The notes: generated by a model not told the origin, from the sequence alone. DNA of 64,000 nt from a virus (IMGVR_UViG_3300025459_000003:93657-157656); one strand, 5' to 3'. Shown: positions 25,241 through 34,084, counted from the stretch's first letter. Numbers and translations are program-made.

Positions 25241-25947
25241 TTGATCTAAAATGGGATTTGCATTTTCTGGACATGGCGAAGCTCGTGTCCTCGTGGTCCA
25301 AGGACCCCTCCACCCGGACCGGGGCCGTCATAACGAGGCCCGACAGGACGGTGGTGTCGGTGGGGTTCAACGGCTTTCCCATGTCCATGCCCGACGATCC
25401 CGCCTTCCTCGGGGACAGGGAGGAGAAATACAGCAGGGTCATCCATTGCGAAATCAACGCCCTGCTCTTCAGCCGGGAGCCGCTGAGCGGATACAGCCTC
25501 TACACCTACCCCTTCCTGTCGTGCGAGAGGTGCGCCGTGACGATGATACAGGCGGGCATAAAGCGCCTCGTCGCCCCCGTGGCGGCACCCGACAAGCTGG
25601 AACGGTGGGGGAAGTCGTTCGAGAAGACGAGGCATTACTGCGGGGAATGCCACGTAGAAGTGGTGGAGATAGAGTACGAAACGAAGCCGAACGACGCCCC
25701 AAAGCCGGGGGACGAGAAGGCCACGAAGGCGACGATCATAGAGATAGACGACAAGCTCATGGAAAGGCTGGCCTCCGGCAAGAAGGCCGAATTCAAGACG
25801 TCTGAGCCCGTCACCAGGGTCATCGTCTCCCTGAAGGAAGGGACGGACCTTCCTGCCACGGCAAGGACGAAGAGCCTGTTCTTCAACACCTTCGGCCCAG
25901 GGGGCTTGTTCGACCAGGTGTTCGGTCGGCGCGGGCGCTACCTGTAA
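25237..25947 (+). CDS. dCMP deaminase-like protein
   Basis: 236 residues. Zinc-deaminase motifs HCEINALL (H70, E72) and SCERC (C96, C99) define the cytidine/dCMP deaminase fold; the usual HAE is HCE here. Phage members turn dCMP into dUMP for thymidylate synthesis. A ~120-residue C-terminal extension lacks a known domain. Confidence 0.85.
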   Translation: MIDLKWDLHFLDMAKLVSSWSKDPSTRTGAVITRPDRTVVSVGFNGFPMSMPDDPAFLGDREEKYSRVIHCEINALLFSREPLSGYSLYTYPFLSCERCAVTMIQAGIKRLVAPVAAPDKLERWGKSFEKTRHYCGECHVEVVEIEYETKPNDAPKPGDEKATKATIIEIDDKLMERLASGKKAEFKTSEPVTRVIVSLKEGTDLPATARTKSLFFNTFGPGGLFDQVFGRRGRYL

Positions 25948-25978
25948 TTCGTCTTTTCGCCTCCTTAATGAGGGAAAG

Positions 25979-26608
25979 ATGAGATACTTCACGATAGACG
26001 AGAAGGGCCTTGCCTCCCTGATGCGGGGGCTGGAGCTGATCGAGCGCCTGGATGCCGAGAAGGTAAGCGAGCTGCGCCTGCACCTCTACGGGATGACCTC
26101 CGAGCAGGGCGTGATATACGAGGCCAAGGCGTACCTGATGGACAATCTGGACGAGTACATGGACGAGGACGGGCAGACCACCCTGGAGGAAGATGACATC
26201 TCCCTCCCCGAGGTCGCCATCGCCATCCCCCTGTCGGCCGACACAATCTATGCCCTTACCGGATCGGGGATAGACATGCATCGCATGGAGTTCGCCTATC
26301 TGTCTGGGGAGGGGGAGGGGGTAAAGACCGGGACCTTCTACAACGAAAGCGCGAAGAGGACCAGGGTGACGATGGGCAGCCTCTCCCGCATGGCCCTGGC
26401 CAGCGACGACATATGGCTCAGGGACTTCCTGCTGGAGAGAAGGACGAACCAATCCATGTCGATCAGGAAGAAGGAAAGAAGGACCGAGCCCGCAATCCCC
26501 GTCGAAGGGGAAGAAATGCCGCCCGAAGCACCCGTTGGAGGCGAGCCGACGCCCAGGATAAGCAGCCTCGGGCAGCTAATGGAGGAATTCCTTGACCGGA
26601 AGCAATAG
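25979..26608 (+). CDS. Hypothetical protein
   Basis: 209 residues, mainly helical, with a low-complexity Pro/Glu region near residues 160-195 and a charged C-terminus. TTAATGAGGGAAAG precedes the ATG. Function unknown. Confidence 0.65.
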   Translation: MRYFTIDEKGLASLMRGLELIERLDAEKVSELRLHLYGMTSEQGVIYEAKAYLMDNLDEYMDEDGQTTLEEDDISLPEVAIAIPLSADTIYALTGSGIDMHRMEFAYLSGEGEGVKTGTFYNESAKRTRVTMGSLSRMALASDDIWLRDFLLERRTNQSMSIRKKERRTEPAIPVEGEEMPPEAPVGGEPTPRISSLGQLMEEFLDRKQ

Positions 26609-26924
26609 GCGGGTCATCAAGCCCCGGGCCGCAAAGGCGGGAATCGCCCCCTCCCTTCCGGGGCACGTCAAGGTGAGGCTCCAGTACCTCACCCAAGAGC
26701 CAGCGCACCTAAGGAGCATGATCCTGGCGCAGCAGGGGGCCGAGCCGCCGTTCGTCGAGGAGGTATGCGTCCTCCTCCCCCACATGAAGGTATACCCCAT
26801 GCTGGAATGCTTCCTTCCAACCTTCGAGACTCTGCGCAAGGACGGAATAGTGCCGGAGAAGTCCGAGCTCCAGGACTTCCGCATCCTCGACAGGGATGCC
26901 CTCACTCTCTCCTACGTAATCTAA
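26592..26924 (+). CDS. Hypothetical protein with TTG start
   Basis: 110 residues. GGAGGAATTCC sits just before TTG 26592, which overlaps the previous gene by 17 bases and is the best start. A beta-rich middle (VKVRLQYLTQEP); family unknown. Confidence 0.6.
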   Translation: MTGSNRRVIKPRAAKAGIAPSLPGHVKVRLQYLTQEPAHLRSMILAQQGAEPPFVEEVCVLLPHMKVYPMLECFLPTFETLRKDGIVPEKSELQDFRILDRDALTLSYVI

Positions 26925-26929
26925 TTTTT

Positions 26930-26958
26930 CCGACAAATCCCCAAAAATCCGGTATAGT
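26930..26958 (+). promoter_or_regulatory. Promoter, predicted leaderless
   Basis: CCGACA at 26930-26935, 17-base spacer, TATAGT at 26953-26958, ATG 26965 six bases later, matching the geometry of the promoter at 1987. Confidence 0.6.
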
Positions 26959-26964
26959 GTATCC

Positions 26965-27228
26965 ATGGGAACAAAACGGAAGCCCGTGTCGATAGAAAGG
27001 CTGCTCGACTGCGCCGAGGTCCTGCAGGCATGGCGCGACAGCCTTAGGAGGGATTTGGACCGCGCCCGTGCCAACTGGGAACAGACGCCGCTGGTGGACC
27101 TGCCGGACGTCCAAAGGAAGGACATCCAGACGATGAGCCTGATACGGGCGCTGCAGGTGGAGCTGCTGGACATGGTGGAAATGCATTACTTGGCCAGAAG
27201 GGCACGCAAAAAGCCGCAACAGGGGTAA
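26965..27228 (+). CDS. Hypothetical protein
   Basis: 87 residues, mostly one or two helices rich in Arg/Leu. The start codon coincides with the predicted transcription start, so this may be a leaderless mRNA. Confidence 0.6.
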   Translation: MGTKRKPVSIERLLDCAEVLQAWRDSLRRDLDRARANWEQTPLVDLPDVQRKDIQTMSLIRALQVELLDMVEMHYLARRARKKPQQG

Positions 27229-27232
27229 AGCA

Positions 27233-27337
27233 ATGAAACTGAGCAGAGAAACGAAGGTGTCCATAGGCCTCGTGGCCCCGTACCTCGCCTACCTGCTGTA
27301 CGCCGTCTGGTCCATCTCCATGAAGGGAGGAAGGTAG
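27233..27337 (+). CDS. Small membrane peptide
   Basis: 34 residues: basic start, one hydrophobic helix (VSIGLVAPYLAYLLYAV), basic end. AACAGGGGTAAAGCA precedes the ATG; the TAG is followed directly by the next ATG. Confidence 0.5.
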   Translation: MKLSRETKVSIGLVAPYLAYLLYAVWSISMKGGR

Positions 27338-27802
27338 ATGGACTTCACGCTGGAATTCGCCGACGACGGCAGCCCGAAATGCCTGTCGGAAATCGAGTGC
27401 TCCTATCCCTCCACTCCCATGCACCACACATGCCTGCGAAAGGCCGGGCACGCAGGGCCGTATGCCACGCACGTCTTCTGGCAGCAGGAAGCAACCTTCA
27501 AAGGCACGACATTCAACGTCCAGTCGGGCGGGATCGTGACGTGGGAGCCCAAGGGAAGGAAGCCAAGGTGCGAATGGAACCCCGCGAAGAAAAGGGCCGC
27601 ATACCCGACGGACCGGGGCGGGCACGAGGCCAACGGAATCGCATACAGCCCCGTAAGCATCTGGGGGCCCTACCAGAATGACATCTTTATATGCAGGGAA
27701 TGCTGGAGCACCCCGGTGGCACGGGCAAAGTTTGCCGGGTGGAGGTGGGTGGAGACAAAGCCGGACGATCACGGCTGCATGCACGTTTCGCTCGGAGGGT
27801 AA
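27338..27802 (+). CDS. Hypothetical protein with Cys/His motifs
   Basis: 154 residues with scattered Cys/His (CSYPSTPMHHTC, CRECW, CMH) that may form metal sites. GGGAGGAAGGTAG precedes the ATG, sharing bases with the previous stop. Confidence 0.6.
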   Translation: MDFTLEFADDGSPKCLSEIECSYPSTPMHHTCLRKAGHAGPYATHVFWQQEATFKGTTFNVQSGGIVTWEPKGRKPRCEWNPAKKRAAYPTDRGGHEANGIAYSPVSIWGPYQNDIFICRECWSTPVARAKFAGWRWVETKPDDHGCMHVSLGG

Positions 27803-27809
27803 GGCAGGC

Positions 27810-28598
27810 ATGAAAAGGGAAAAGAACGCCCTGACGGCCAGGATGAAGGACAGCTACGAGCTGCGGTGCAGGCGCTACTTCCCGCGGCGGACGCACGTCA
27901 TCGTCCGCGTGGACGGAAGGGCGTTCCACACCTGGACCAGGGGCCTCCGGAAGCCCTACGACCCGGACTTCATGGCATGCATGGACGCCGCCGCCCTGGC
28001 GCTATGCAAGGAGGTCTCGGGATGCAAGCTCGGGTACGTCCAGTCGGACGAGGTGAGCCTGCTCCTGACGGACTTCGACTCCGTGGAGACCCAGGCGTGG
28101 TTCGACAACTGCCAGGACAAGATCGAGAGCATCACGGCCAGCATCGCCACCATGGCGTTCAACCGGCACGTGGGGTGGTTCCGCCAGGACTTCGTCCTCG
28201 GCATCAACCCCGAGGGCGTCAAGGCCCACCCCATGGCGGGCAAAAAGCCCGACGCCACGTTCGACTCCCGGGCCTTCGTCATCCCGGACTACGTCGAAGT
28301 GGAGAACTACTTCATCGACCGGCAGAAGGACGCCATCAGGAACTCCATAACGATGCTGGCCAGCGCCCATGCCAGCCCCAAGCAGCTTTTCGGGAAAAAA
28401 TCCGCAGACAGGCTCGCGCTCGTAGGCGAGGCGGGCCTCGAATGGAAGGCGCAGCCGGTGCGGTTCAGGCGGGGGGCGGCGGTATGGAAGGCCGAGGACG
28501 GATGGGTGGCGGACCCCTGCACGCCCGAGTTCACGAAGCACAGGGATTTCCTGAGGAACTCCATTCCGCGCCATTGGCAGGAGGACGAAAATGTCTGA
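27810..28598 (+). CDS. thg1: Thg1-type tRNA-His guanylyltransferase
   Basis: 262 residues matching Thg1/TLP over the catalytic palm: ELRCRRYFPRRT, IVRVDGRAFHTW (metal D35) and KLGYVQSDEVSLLLTDFD (D80, E81), plus conserved TQAWFD and SIATMAFNRHV. These enzymes add the essential G-1 to tRNA-His and, as 3'-5' polymerases, can repair 5' ends of tRNAs using the 3' half as template. The phage's own tRNA-His (40697) lacks an encoded G-1. CAGGC precedes the ATG; overlaps the next gene by eight bases. Confidence 0.88.
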   Translation: MKREKNALTARMKDSYELRCRRYFPRRTHVIVRVDGRAFHTWTRGLRKPYDPDFMACMDAAALALCKEVSGCKLGYVQSDEVSLLLTDFDSVETQAWFDNCQDKIESITASIATMAFNRHVGWFRQDFVLGINPEGVKAHPMAGKKPDATFDSRAFVIPDYVEVENYFIDRQKDAIRNSITMLASAHASPKQLFGKKSADRLALVGEAGLEWKAQPVRFRRGAAVWKAEDGWVADPCTPEFTKHRDFLRNSIPRHWQEDENV

Positions 28599-28869
28599 AA
28601 AGGTGACGGTAGAACGGGCCGTGGAGCTGGCCGGGGAGAAAGATGCGGACGGCATCCTGAGGGACATCTTCTGGGAGTTCCAGGACTCCCCGTTGGTCTC
28701 CGGGACGGAGCAGAGCCTCCTGTCCATAGCAAAGCACTTCGGGTGGCCCGCCGAGCGCACCCTGGCGGCCCTGGCGCTCGTGATGTGCGTCCGTGCAAGG
28801 AGCCTGGAAAAGGCCCTCGTCGACGTCGTCATGACGACCCCCACACGACCCTTGATGCTCCCCCTCTGA
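28591..28869 (+). CDS. Hypothetical protein
   Basis: 92 residues, helical, no clear family. Start overlaps the Thg1 end. Functional link to Thg1 unknown. Confidence 0.6.
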   Translation: MSEKVTVERAVELAGEKDADGILRDIFWEFQDSPLVSGTEQSLLSIAKHFGWPAERTLAALALVMCVRARSLEKALVDVVMTTPTRPLMLPL

Positions 28870-28899
28870 AAACCGCCTAAGGTTTAGTATTTGCCCGTC

Positions 28900-29421
28900 A
28901 TGGACGCATTGAAGGAACGAGAGAAGGAAACGGGCTTCAAGAAGGTCTCGGAGGCGGACCACCACTACAGCACAGGCATGCAGCGGGACACCCGGGAAGG
29001 CAAGGGGGGCCTCCACTGGATGCCGTGGGATGCCGTCTGGCTCGTCTCCACGATCTACGAGACGGGGAACAAGGGGCGCAGCAAGACGGGGGACGGCAAC
29101 GACCGGAACTGGGAGAACGGCGGGGACATCCTGGACTTCCTCCAGAGCGCCCTGAACCACATCACGGCCTACATCGCCGGGGACCGCTCCGAGCCCCACC
29201 TGCCGCAGGCGGCCTGGAACCTTCTGAACGCAATCCAGATATCCATATGGGTGTACCTGGGCTTCCGGCCGAAGGAGCTCAACAAGCTCCCCAACCATCG
29301 CTCCCCATGGAAGCCGGGCGACGAACCCCCCTGCCCGCTCTCGCCCGTCGAGGTCGAAAGGCTGAAGTTCAAGGGCGTCATCGCCGTCCCCGAGGAAGCG
29401 CAAAAGGACATTCCGTTCTAG
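28900..29421 (+). CDS. dATP/dGTP diphosphohydrolase-like protein
   Basis: About 173 residues. TGMQRDTREGKGG, NDRNWENGGDILDFLQSAL and HLPQAAWNLL match the phage family with the dATP/dGTP diphosphohydrolase N-terminal domain (PF18909-like). Some members remove phosphates from purine deoxynucleotides to change DNA composition; here it is more likely a pool-control enzyme. A possible -10 (TTTAGTAT) lies just upstream; TTG 28891 is an alternative start. Confidence 0.75.
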   Translation: MDALKEREKETGFKKVSEADHHYSTGMQRDTREGKGGLHWMPWDAVWLVSTIYETGNKGRSKTGDGNDRNWENGGDILDFLQSALNHITAYIAGDRSEPHLPQAAWNLLNAIQISIWVYLGFRPKELNKLPNHRSPWKPGDEPPCPLSPVEVERLKFKGVIAVPEEAQKDIPF

Positions 29422-29444
29422 CCGCCTCTTATACAGAGGCCCCT

Positions 29445-30326
29445 ATGCTGGAAATCTTCCTCCGTTCCTACATCGACACCGCCCTCTGGTCGAGCACGGG
29501 GGGGCTGTACGAAGGCGACCAGGAGCCCCTGGACAAGAACTACGGCAGGTCCGACCTGTCCCCCGCCACCCTCGCCGCCATGAGGGAGGACTGCGCCAAG
29601 TTCTGCAGGGAGAACGAGGACCTCCTATGGAAGGCAAGGACGGAGGATGGCCAGGACTATGCCCGGCAGGGGCACGACTTCTGGCTCACCAGGAACCACC
29701 ATGGGGCCGGATTCTGGGACGGGGACTATCCGTCCACGGGCGAGGCCCTGACGGAGGCGGCGCAGGCATTCGGGGAAGCAGATTTGTACGTCGGGGACGA
29801 TGGCTACATCTACCAATCGGGGGCGGAAGACAAGGGAAGGCTGCCCATCAAGCCGAGGTACCAGTTCGACGAAAGCGACAGGCAGAGCCTCAAGTCCATG
29901 GGCATCATGGGCTCCAAGAAAAAGTCGGCATCCTTTGCCGAGGAGCAGTGGGGGGATGCCCTCCTGCGCAAGGGATGGCACATCGACAACGAAAGGACGG
30001 GAAGGCACGACTGGGAAGACGACATATGGACGCACAACGATTTTCCCCGCCTAGAAATGCGGGTGCACGAGGGCAAGGACGGCTCCTGGTTCGAGGCCCG
30101 GGAGGACGGGCAGGAAGCCCTTCATGGGGACGACACGGACGAGCTCTGGCGCTGGCTGTCCGACGTCGAGGTGGCCGGGGAGGCGGAGAAGGAAGCACCG
30201 ATCTTCCACAGCAGGGAGCCCGACGAGCAGGACCTTGAGGAGCTTGAGGAAATGGGGGTAAGGTGGGCGGCCAAAAGCCCGTTGCTCAGGAAAAACAGGA
30301 GACGGAGGATTCGGGGTTCTGCGTGA
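29445..30326 (+). CDS. Hypothetical protein
   Basis: 293 residues, Trp- and acid-rich with a basic C-terminal RKNRRRRIRG. No known domain. The ribosome site is weak (AGAGGCCCCT). Confidence 0.65.
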   Translation: MLEIFLRSYIDTALWSSTGGLYEGDQEPLDKNYGRSDLSPATLAAMREDCAKFCRENEDLLWKARTEDGQDYARQGHDFWLTRNHHGAGFWDGDYPSTGEALTEAAQAFGEADLYVGDDGYIYQSGAEDKGRLPIKPRYQFDESDRQSLKSMGIMGSKKKSASFAEEQWGDALLRKGWHIDNERTGRHDWEDDIWTHNDFPRLEMRVHEGKDGSWFEAREDGQEALHGDDTDELWRWLSDVEVAGEAEKEAPIFHSREPDEQDLEELEEMGVRWAAKSPLLRKNRRRRIRGSA

Positions 30327-30457
30327 AAGGCGCATGAGCAGCGTAGGGTTGGATTGAGTCGACCGTCACCGAAACTGCGAGAAAATTGGGCGAAATTCCC
30401 TGCACCCCGCCAACATGCAGGAAGGGAGGCACACCATGACATAAGGAGGAACTCCTT

Positions 30458-30802
30458 ATGTCCAACTCGTACCGCAAGCCCTACGCATCGTGCTGCGGGA
30501 CTGCGTCTGCCAAAAACGATAAGACGCGGGCCGCTCGCGGGGTGAGGAGGGCGCAGAACGCCGCCGCCAGGCGGATGCTCTCCGACCCGGACCTGCTGAT
30601 GCCCCATCGCCTCGAATGCTCCTGGAACAACACCTATAGCTGGTCCCGCGATGGCGGGAAAAGGCTGCAGATTCCCACGGCCAGGGACTGGAGTCGCCAT
30701 GTTCAGGCGCTCCTGGACCTCGAATGCTACGGGAGAGGGTGGGCATGGGAGTGCTATCTCGAATGGCCCCCGGCATGGTACGCCGAGTTCACGAGGAAAT
30801 GA
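30458..30802 (+). CDS. Conserved small phage protein
   Basis: 114 residues starting SNSYRKPYASCCGTASAKND, an N-terminal pattern shared by a widespread family of phage and bacterial proteins of unknown function. ATAAGGAGGAACTCCTT gives an excellent ribosome site. Confidence 0.75.
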   Translation: MSNSYRKPYASCCGTASAKNDKTRAARGVRRAQNAAARRMLSDPDLLMPHRLECSWNNTYSWSRDGGKRLQIPTARDWSRHVQALLDLECYGRGWAWECYLEWPPAWYAEFTRK

Positions 30803-30858
30803 CGGCGGACCCCCTTATCCCCATTCAAGATTTTTCCGCTTTTTTCGTAGAATTCCGG

Positions 30859-30864
30859 TATAGT
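30859..30864 (+). promoter_or_regulatory. -10 box TATAGT
   Basis: GGTATAGT followed by ATAGG, upstream of a short leader ORF and the membrane gene at 30961; -35 not obvious. Confidence 0.45.
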
Positions 30865-30880
30865 ATAGGCTGGAGGCACC

Positions 30881-30943
30881 ATGGGGAGAAAATTTCGAGC
30901 CTATTCCTGGAACGAGGGGCAAAAGCCTACCGAGGTGCCGTGA
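30881..30943 (+). CDS. Short leader peptide
   Basis: 20 residues with a good GGAGGCACC site, between a -10 box and a membrane protein gene. Could regulate translation of the next gene. Confidence 0.4.
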   Translation: MGRKFRAYSWNEGQKPTEVP

Positions 30944-30960
30944 GAAAGGGAGGATAAGCC

Positions 30961-31344
30961 ATGAAAGGGCTGGTTTTGAATTTCGTATTCAAATATGCGC
31001 TATGGGCATGTGCCGCCATCGTCGCCGTTATGGCCCTGAGGAACATGGTCAGGGAATTCCTCAGGCTGTTCTTTCCCAAGAAGGCAAACCCCCTGGTCCC
31101 TGCCAAGTACAGGCTGAGGTTGTCGGACGTCATGGCGGTCCAGTTCCTTGACCAGCCCGTAAGGGGAATGTGCCTGGAACCCAACTGTTTGGTAAAGGTG
31201 TCCTTTGCATGTGCGGCACACGTCCATTACCCATGCGGATATGGCGAAGTGAAGTACGGGAGCTGGATAGTGACCGAAGAGGACGGAACGACATGGGTTT
31301 GCGGCGATGCGGACTTCTGCGAGGACTACAAGCCGGTCGGCTGA
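30961..31344 (+). CDS. Membrane-anchored Cys-containing protein
   Basis: 127 residues. One transmembrane helix (about 9-25) then a domain with four Cys (two in CACAAHVHYPC) that may form disulphides in the periplasm. AAGGGAGGATAAGCC precedes the ATG. Confidence 0.65.
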   Translation: MKGLVLNFVFKYALWACAAIVAVMALRNMVREFLRLFFPKKANPLVPAKYRLRLSDVMAVQFLDQPVRGMCLEPNCLVKVSFACAAHVHYPCGYGEVKYGSWIVTEEDGTTWVCGDADFCEDYKPVG

Positions 31345-31380
31345 GGCAAAGAATCCCGTCGAATCCTTCTCTGGCCGATG

Positions 31381-31386
31381 TATAGT
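31381..31386 (+). promoter_or_regulatory. -10 box TATAGT
   Basis: TGTATAGTATGG, 31 bases before the ATG of the next membrane gene. Confidence 0.45.
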
Positions 31387-31416
31387 ATGGTTGAGGGCAA
31401 AAGGCCCCCAAGGAGA

Positions 31417-31752
31417 ATGACAATGCTGCACAACCACGGCATACTGTTCTGGGTGTTCATTGGATTCCTGCTGAACGAGGCCATCGAGGCCGTCATCGTC
31501 GTCGTCGTCCTGTTCCTTCTGCGCAAGATCGTAAGCCTGCGGCGCTTGGCTGCCGCCCTGTCCTTCCTGCTCACCGACCCCAGGTCGTTTGCAAGGGCCA
31601 TCAACGCCTACGACTTTCCCGGGTTGTCCGAGGAGGATAATAGCGACCCGGAAGGGGAAGAGCTAACCGAAGAGGCCGAAAGGCAGTGTGAGTGCTCACG
31701 CCAACGTCGGATGGCAGAGCACCTCCGGCTAACCGAAGAGGCCGAAAGGTAG
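31417..31752 (+). CDS. Membrane protein with repeated C-terminus ending in TAG
   Basis: 111 residues to the TAG at 31750. One or two transmembrane segments (about 5-34). The C-terminus has two near-identical repeats (LTEEAER then QCECS / amber-CGCS). In the second repeat CAG is replaced by TAG, and the frame stays open to a TGA overlapping the next ATG, so the TAG may not be the natural end. Confidence 0.6.
   Translation: MTMLHNHGILFWVFIGFLLNEAIEAVIVVVVLFLLRKIVSLRRLAAALSFLLTDPRSFARAINAYDFPGLSEEDNSDPEGEELTEEAERQCECSRQRRMAEHLRLTEEAER
31662..31749 (+). repeat. 22-base direct repeats within a gene
   Basis: Identical copies at 31662-31683 and 31728-31749, 66 bases apart in the same frame, each followed by CAG or TAG and TGTG(A/G)GTGCTC. 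Confidence 0.85.
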
Positions 31753-31814
31753 TGTGGGTGCTCTGCATGCAAGGCGGACGAAGAGGCGGACACGGCACAA
31801 CTATACAACTCCGG

Positions 31815-31820
31815 TATGCT
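31815..31820 (+). promoter_or_regulatory. Possible -10 box TATGCT
   Basis: GGTATGCT about 20 bases before ATG 31839, resembling other -10 boxes here; weak -35. Confidence 0.3.
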
Positions 31821-31838
31821 AGATAAACAAGGTGATGT

Positions 31839-32699
31839 ATGAAACAACAAGTCCTGATCTACGGCAACAGGAAGCAAGACGACATACAGTTCCCATTCTC
31901 AACGCAGAAAGAGAAGGAAGCTGCCTTCCTCAGGCTCTTCGAATACCTGCGCATCGCATGGGAAGTCTACGGCGACCTGACGCCCAAGCAGAGGGCCCTC
32001 TACGAACAGGCTAAGCAGAAGAATGGCAAGGCAGCCATCAGGCTACTCTCCCTGCGCAGGGCCTACGAATACGAGCGCTGGCACGTCGAGAAGGTGCCTG
32101 CCAAGGCGGCTAGGCAGTTGTCCAGACTCCTCGTGCCAAAGCCGCATTGGGCGGACGTCAAGGCGGTCCGTACCGACCGCCAAGGCGATTGTACAATCGT
32201 CAGGCTGACCCTCAGCGGCAAACAGCAAGTGGCCCTTGCGCTGGTGCCCTACATGGTGCAGGGGCACGATGTCTGGGAAAAGCTCAACGAAGCGCAGCAG
32301 TTCGTCATTGCCACCCTAGATTCCGGAGCCCAGCATGAAATGCACAACGCCGAAGCACTAAAGAAGGCGCTGCACACGGTCAACGAGCTCCGGCACTGCC
32401 TCCACTACGCAAGGTTCCCGGAAACGGCACCACCCAGATGCTCGCCAGACAGGCTGTTCGACCGGGTTAGCCAGTCGGCGGAGGCCTTCCTGGTCGAGCA
32501 TTCCAACACGCCACTGGAGGAGCTAACGCATGCCAAGCGGGTGCCCACCGAGCTCGACGAGGCCAAGGAACTGCTGGCGGAGGCAAGGCGGTGCATAGGT
32601 GCCTTGGCATATCACTTCAAAAAACTGGGCAATGCCGAACTACTGAAGGACTTGCTCCGTACCTACAAACAGGTCATGACGGAGGACATGCCAGTATGA
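31839..32699 (+). CDS. Hypothetical helical protein
   Basis: 286 residues, mostly long helices with heptad-like spacing, soluble. Family unknown. ATGA overlap with the readthrough frame of the gene before and with the next gene. Confidence 0.65.
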   Translation: MKQQVLIYGNRKQDDIQFPFSTQKEKEAAFLRLFEYLRIAWEVYGDLTPKQRALYEQAKQKNGKAAIRLLSLRRAYEYERWHVEKVPAKAARQLSRLLVPKPHWADVKAVRTDRQGDCTIVRLTLSGKQQVALALVPYMVQGHDVWEKLNEAQQFVIATLDSGAQHEMHNAEALKKALHTVNELRHCLHYARFPETAPPRCSPDRLFDRVSQSAEAFLVEHSNTPLEELTHAKRVPTELDEAKELLAEARRCIGALAYHFKKLGNAELLKDLLRTYKQVMTEDMPV

Positions 32700-32938
32700 G
32701 AAGGGCGTGGCTGGCCGCCATCCTGATGGTCCCCGTGCTCATGGGGGCGGCAGGGAAGAAAGGGTGCAAGGACGAACCCCCGTGCCGGTATTGCATGTGC
32801 GGCAAACCCGAGTCGCAGTGCGACAAGGCCTGCTGCGCCGGAAAGAAAACATCGGCGACCGCCCACGAAAGATACCAGTGCGCGGCGAAATGCTGGCACC
32901 GTGACAAAAAGCTGGAAAAGAATCCGCAGTCCTGGTAG
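32696..32938 (+). CDS. Exported Cys-rich protein
   Basis: 80 residues with a signal-peptide-like N-terminus and eleven Cys in the mature part (CRYCMC, CDKACC, CAAKC), suggesting a disulphide-bonded or metal-binding exported protein. Confidence 0.65.
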   Translation: MRRAWLAAILMVPVLMGAAGKKGCKDEPPCRYCMCGKPESQCDKACCAGKKTSATAHERYQCAAKCWHRDKKLEKNPQSW

Positions 32939-32956
32939 GCCGGAACGGAGGATGAC

Positions 32957-33463
32957 ATGGCACCCCTGCAGTCCCTTATGTCGGAGCTGGAAAAAGACAA
33001 GCACCACCGATTCCCCAACCTGGCCGTAACCAAGTGCCTCTATGACCACGAAGGCGAACCCCTGAGGAACGAGAAGGTATTCAAGGAAACGGACGACGCC
33101 GTATGTGCGGAGCTTGCCGCCGCTGGCCTGGAGAAGGAAAGCATATTCCAGAATGATGCCTTGCGGTACAGCGGCAAGGGACGGTACTTCGAGGTCCCGG
33201 CCTCCGTCGTCGGCCTGCCGCACCGCTGGCAGCTCCGGCGTGCCTGGGGGTACTGGATCGCTACCGGACCCGGAATTCCCCCCGAGCATGCCATCCCGTT
33301 TGACGAGGAGTGGGGAAAAGAAGTCAGGGTGGCGGGGGACTGTGCCTGTCGCGGAGCCGAGTTCTGGGGCCAGGGGTTCGCCATCGGGGTGTACCACATC
33401 GACACCCAGGAGGGCCTCAGCGCCTTCGTGAAGCTCCTGGAAAAGGTCCACAGGCCAAGGTAG
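32957..33463 (+). CDS. Hypothetical protein
   Basis: 168 residues with CACRGAEF near residue 131 and a beta-rich core. GGAGGATGAC precedes the ATG. Function unknown. Confidence 0.65.
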   Translation: MAPLQSLMSELEKDKHHRFPNLAVTKCLYDHEGEPLRNEKVFKETDDAVCAELAAAGLEKESIFQNDALRYSGKGRYFEVPASVVGLPHRWQLRRAWGYWIATGPGIPPEHAIPFDEEWGKEVRVAGDCACRGAEFWGQGFAIGVYHIDTQEGLSAFVKLLEKVHRPR

Positions 33464-33478
33464 CAAAAGGAGGGGACG

Positions 33479-33751
33479 ATGTTCCTGGAATTGCACCAAA
33501 TACAAGGAAGAGATCCCGTGCTGATCGGCGCTTCCCATATAGCCTACATCCTGCAAAAGGAGGACCACACCATCGTAAAGCTGGGCGGAGCCGTCAGAAA
33601 CACCGAACCCGTGCAGTTTATCGTGGAGGAATCATACGAGACCGTCAAGGCCATGATACGGCTCAAGAGCAGGCTGGTGACGAAGGGCATGTCCTTCTTT
33701 CCCGACACGACGTGGGGCGAAGCACGAGGCACGGACGTAGAAGGACGTTAG
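33479..33751 (+). CDS. FlbD-like small protein
   Basis: 90 residues whose start resembles small FlbD-type beta proteins (ELHQIQGRDPVLIG); resemblance is weak. AAAGGAGGGGACG precedes the ATG. Confidence 0.5.
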   Translation: MFLELHQIQGRDPVLIGASHIAYILQKEDHTIVKLGGAVRNTEPVQFIVEESYETVKAMIRLKSRLVTKGMSFFPDTTWGEARGTDVEGR

Positions 33752-33754
33752 GCA

Positions 33755-34084
33755 ATGCCCGAAAAAGAAACCTCCGAGAAGCCCGAGAAGCCCCCGTGGT
33801 CGCCGGTGCCCGAGAGCAAGGCCGGGAAGGCAGCGTTCTTCTTCTTCTCCCAGCTCGTCTCGTACTTCCTCCTGGCCGCCAACTTCCGGGCGATTGCCAA
33901 GGGGTATTACCTCTACACGGCGAGCACCGACCTCCTGATAGCGTTCCAGGGCATCGTCGTGACCAAGCTGATGATAGAGGACAAGAGGTCGAGGGACTGG
34001 GTGGTGGTGGGGGCCTACACCCTCGGGGGGGCGTTCGGCTCCCTCCTGTCCATCTGGCTGACCAAGAAGCTGTACGGAGGATGA
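33755..34084 (+). CDS. Three-helix membrane protein
   Basis: 109 residues with about three hydrophobic helices (26-45, 55-68, 83-101). Size and topology resemble phage holin-like or other small phage membrane proteins; no specific assignment. Confidence 0.65.
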   Translation: MPEKETSEKPEKPPWSPVPESKAGKAAFFFFSQLVSYFLLAANFRAIAKGYYLYTASTDLLIAFQGIVVTKLMIEDKRSRDWVVVGAYTLGGAFGSLLSIWLTKKLYGG

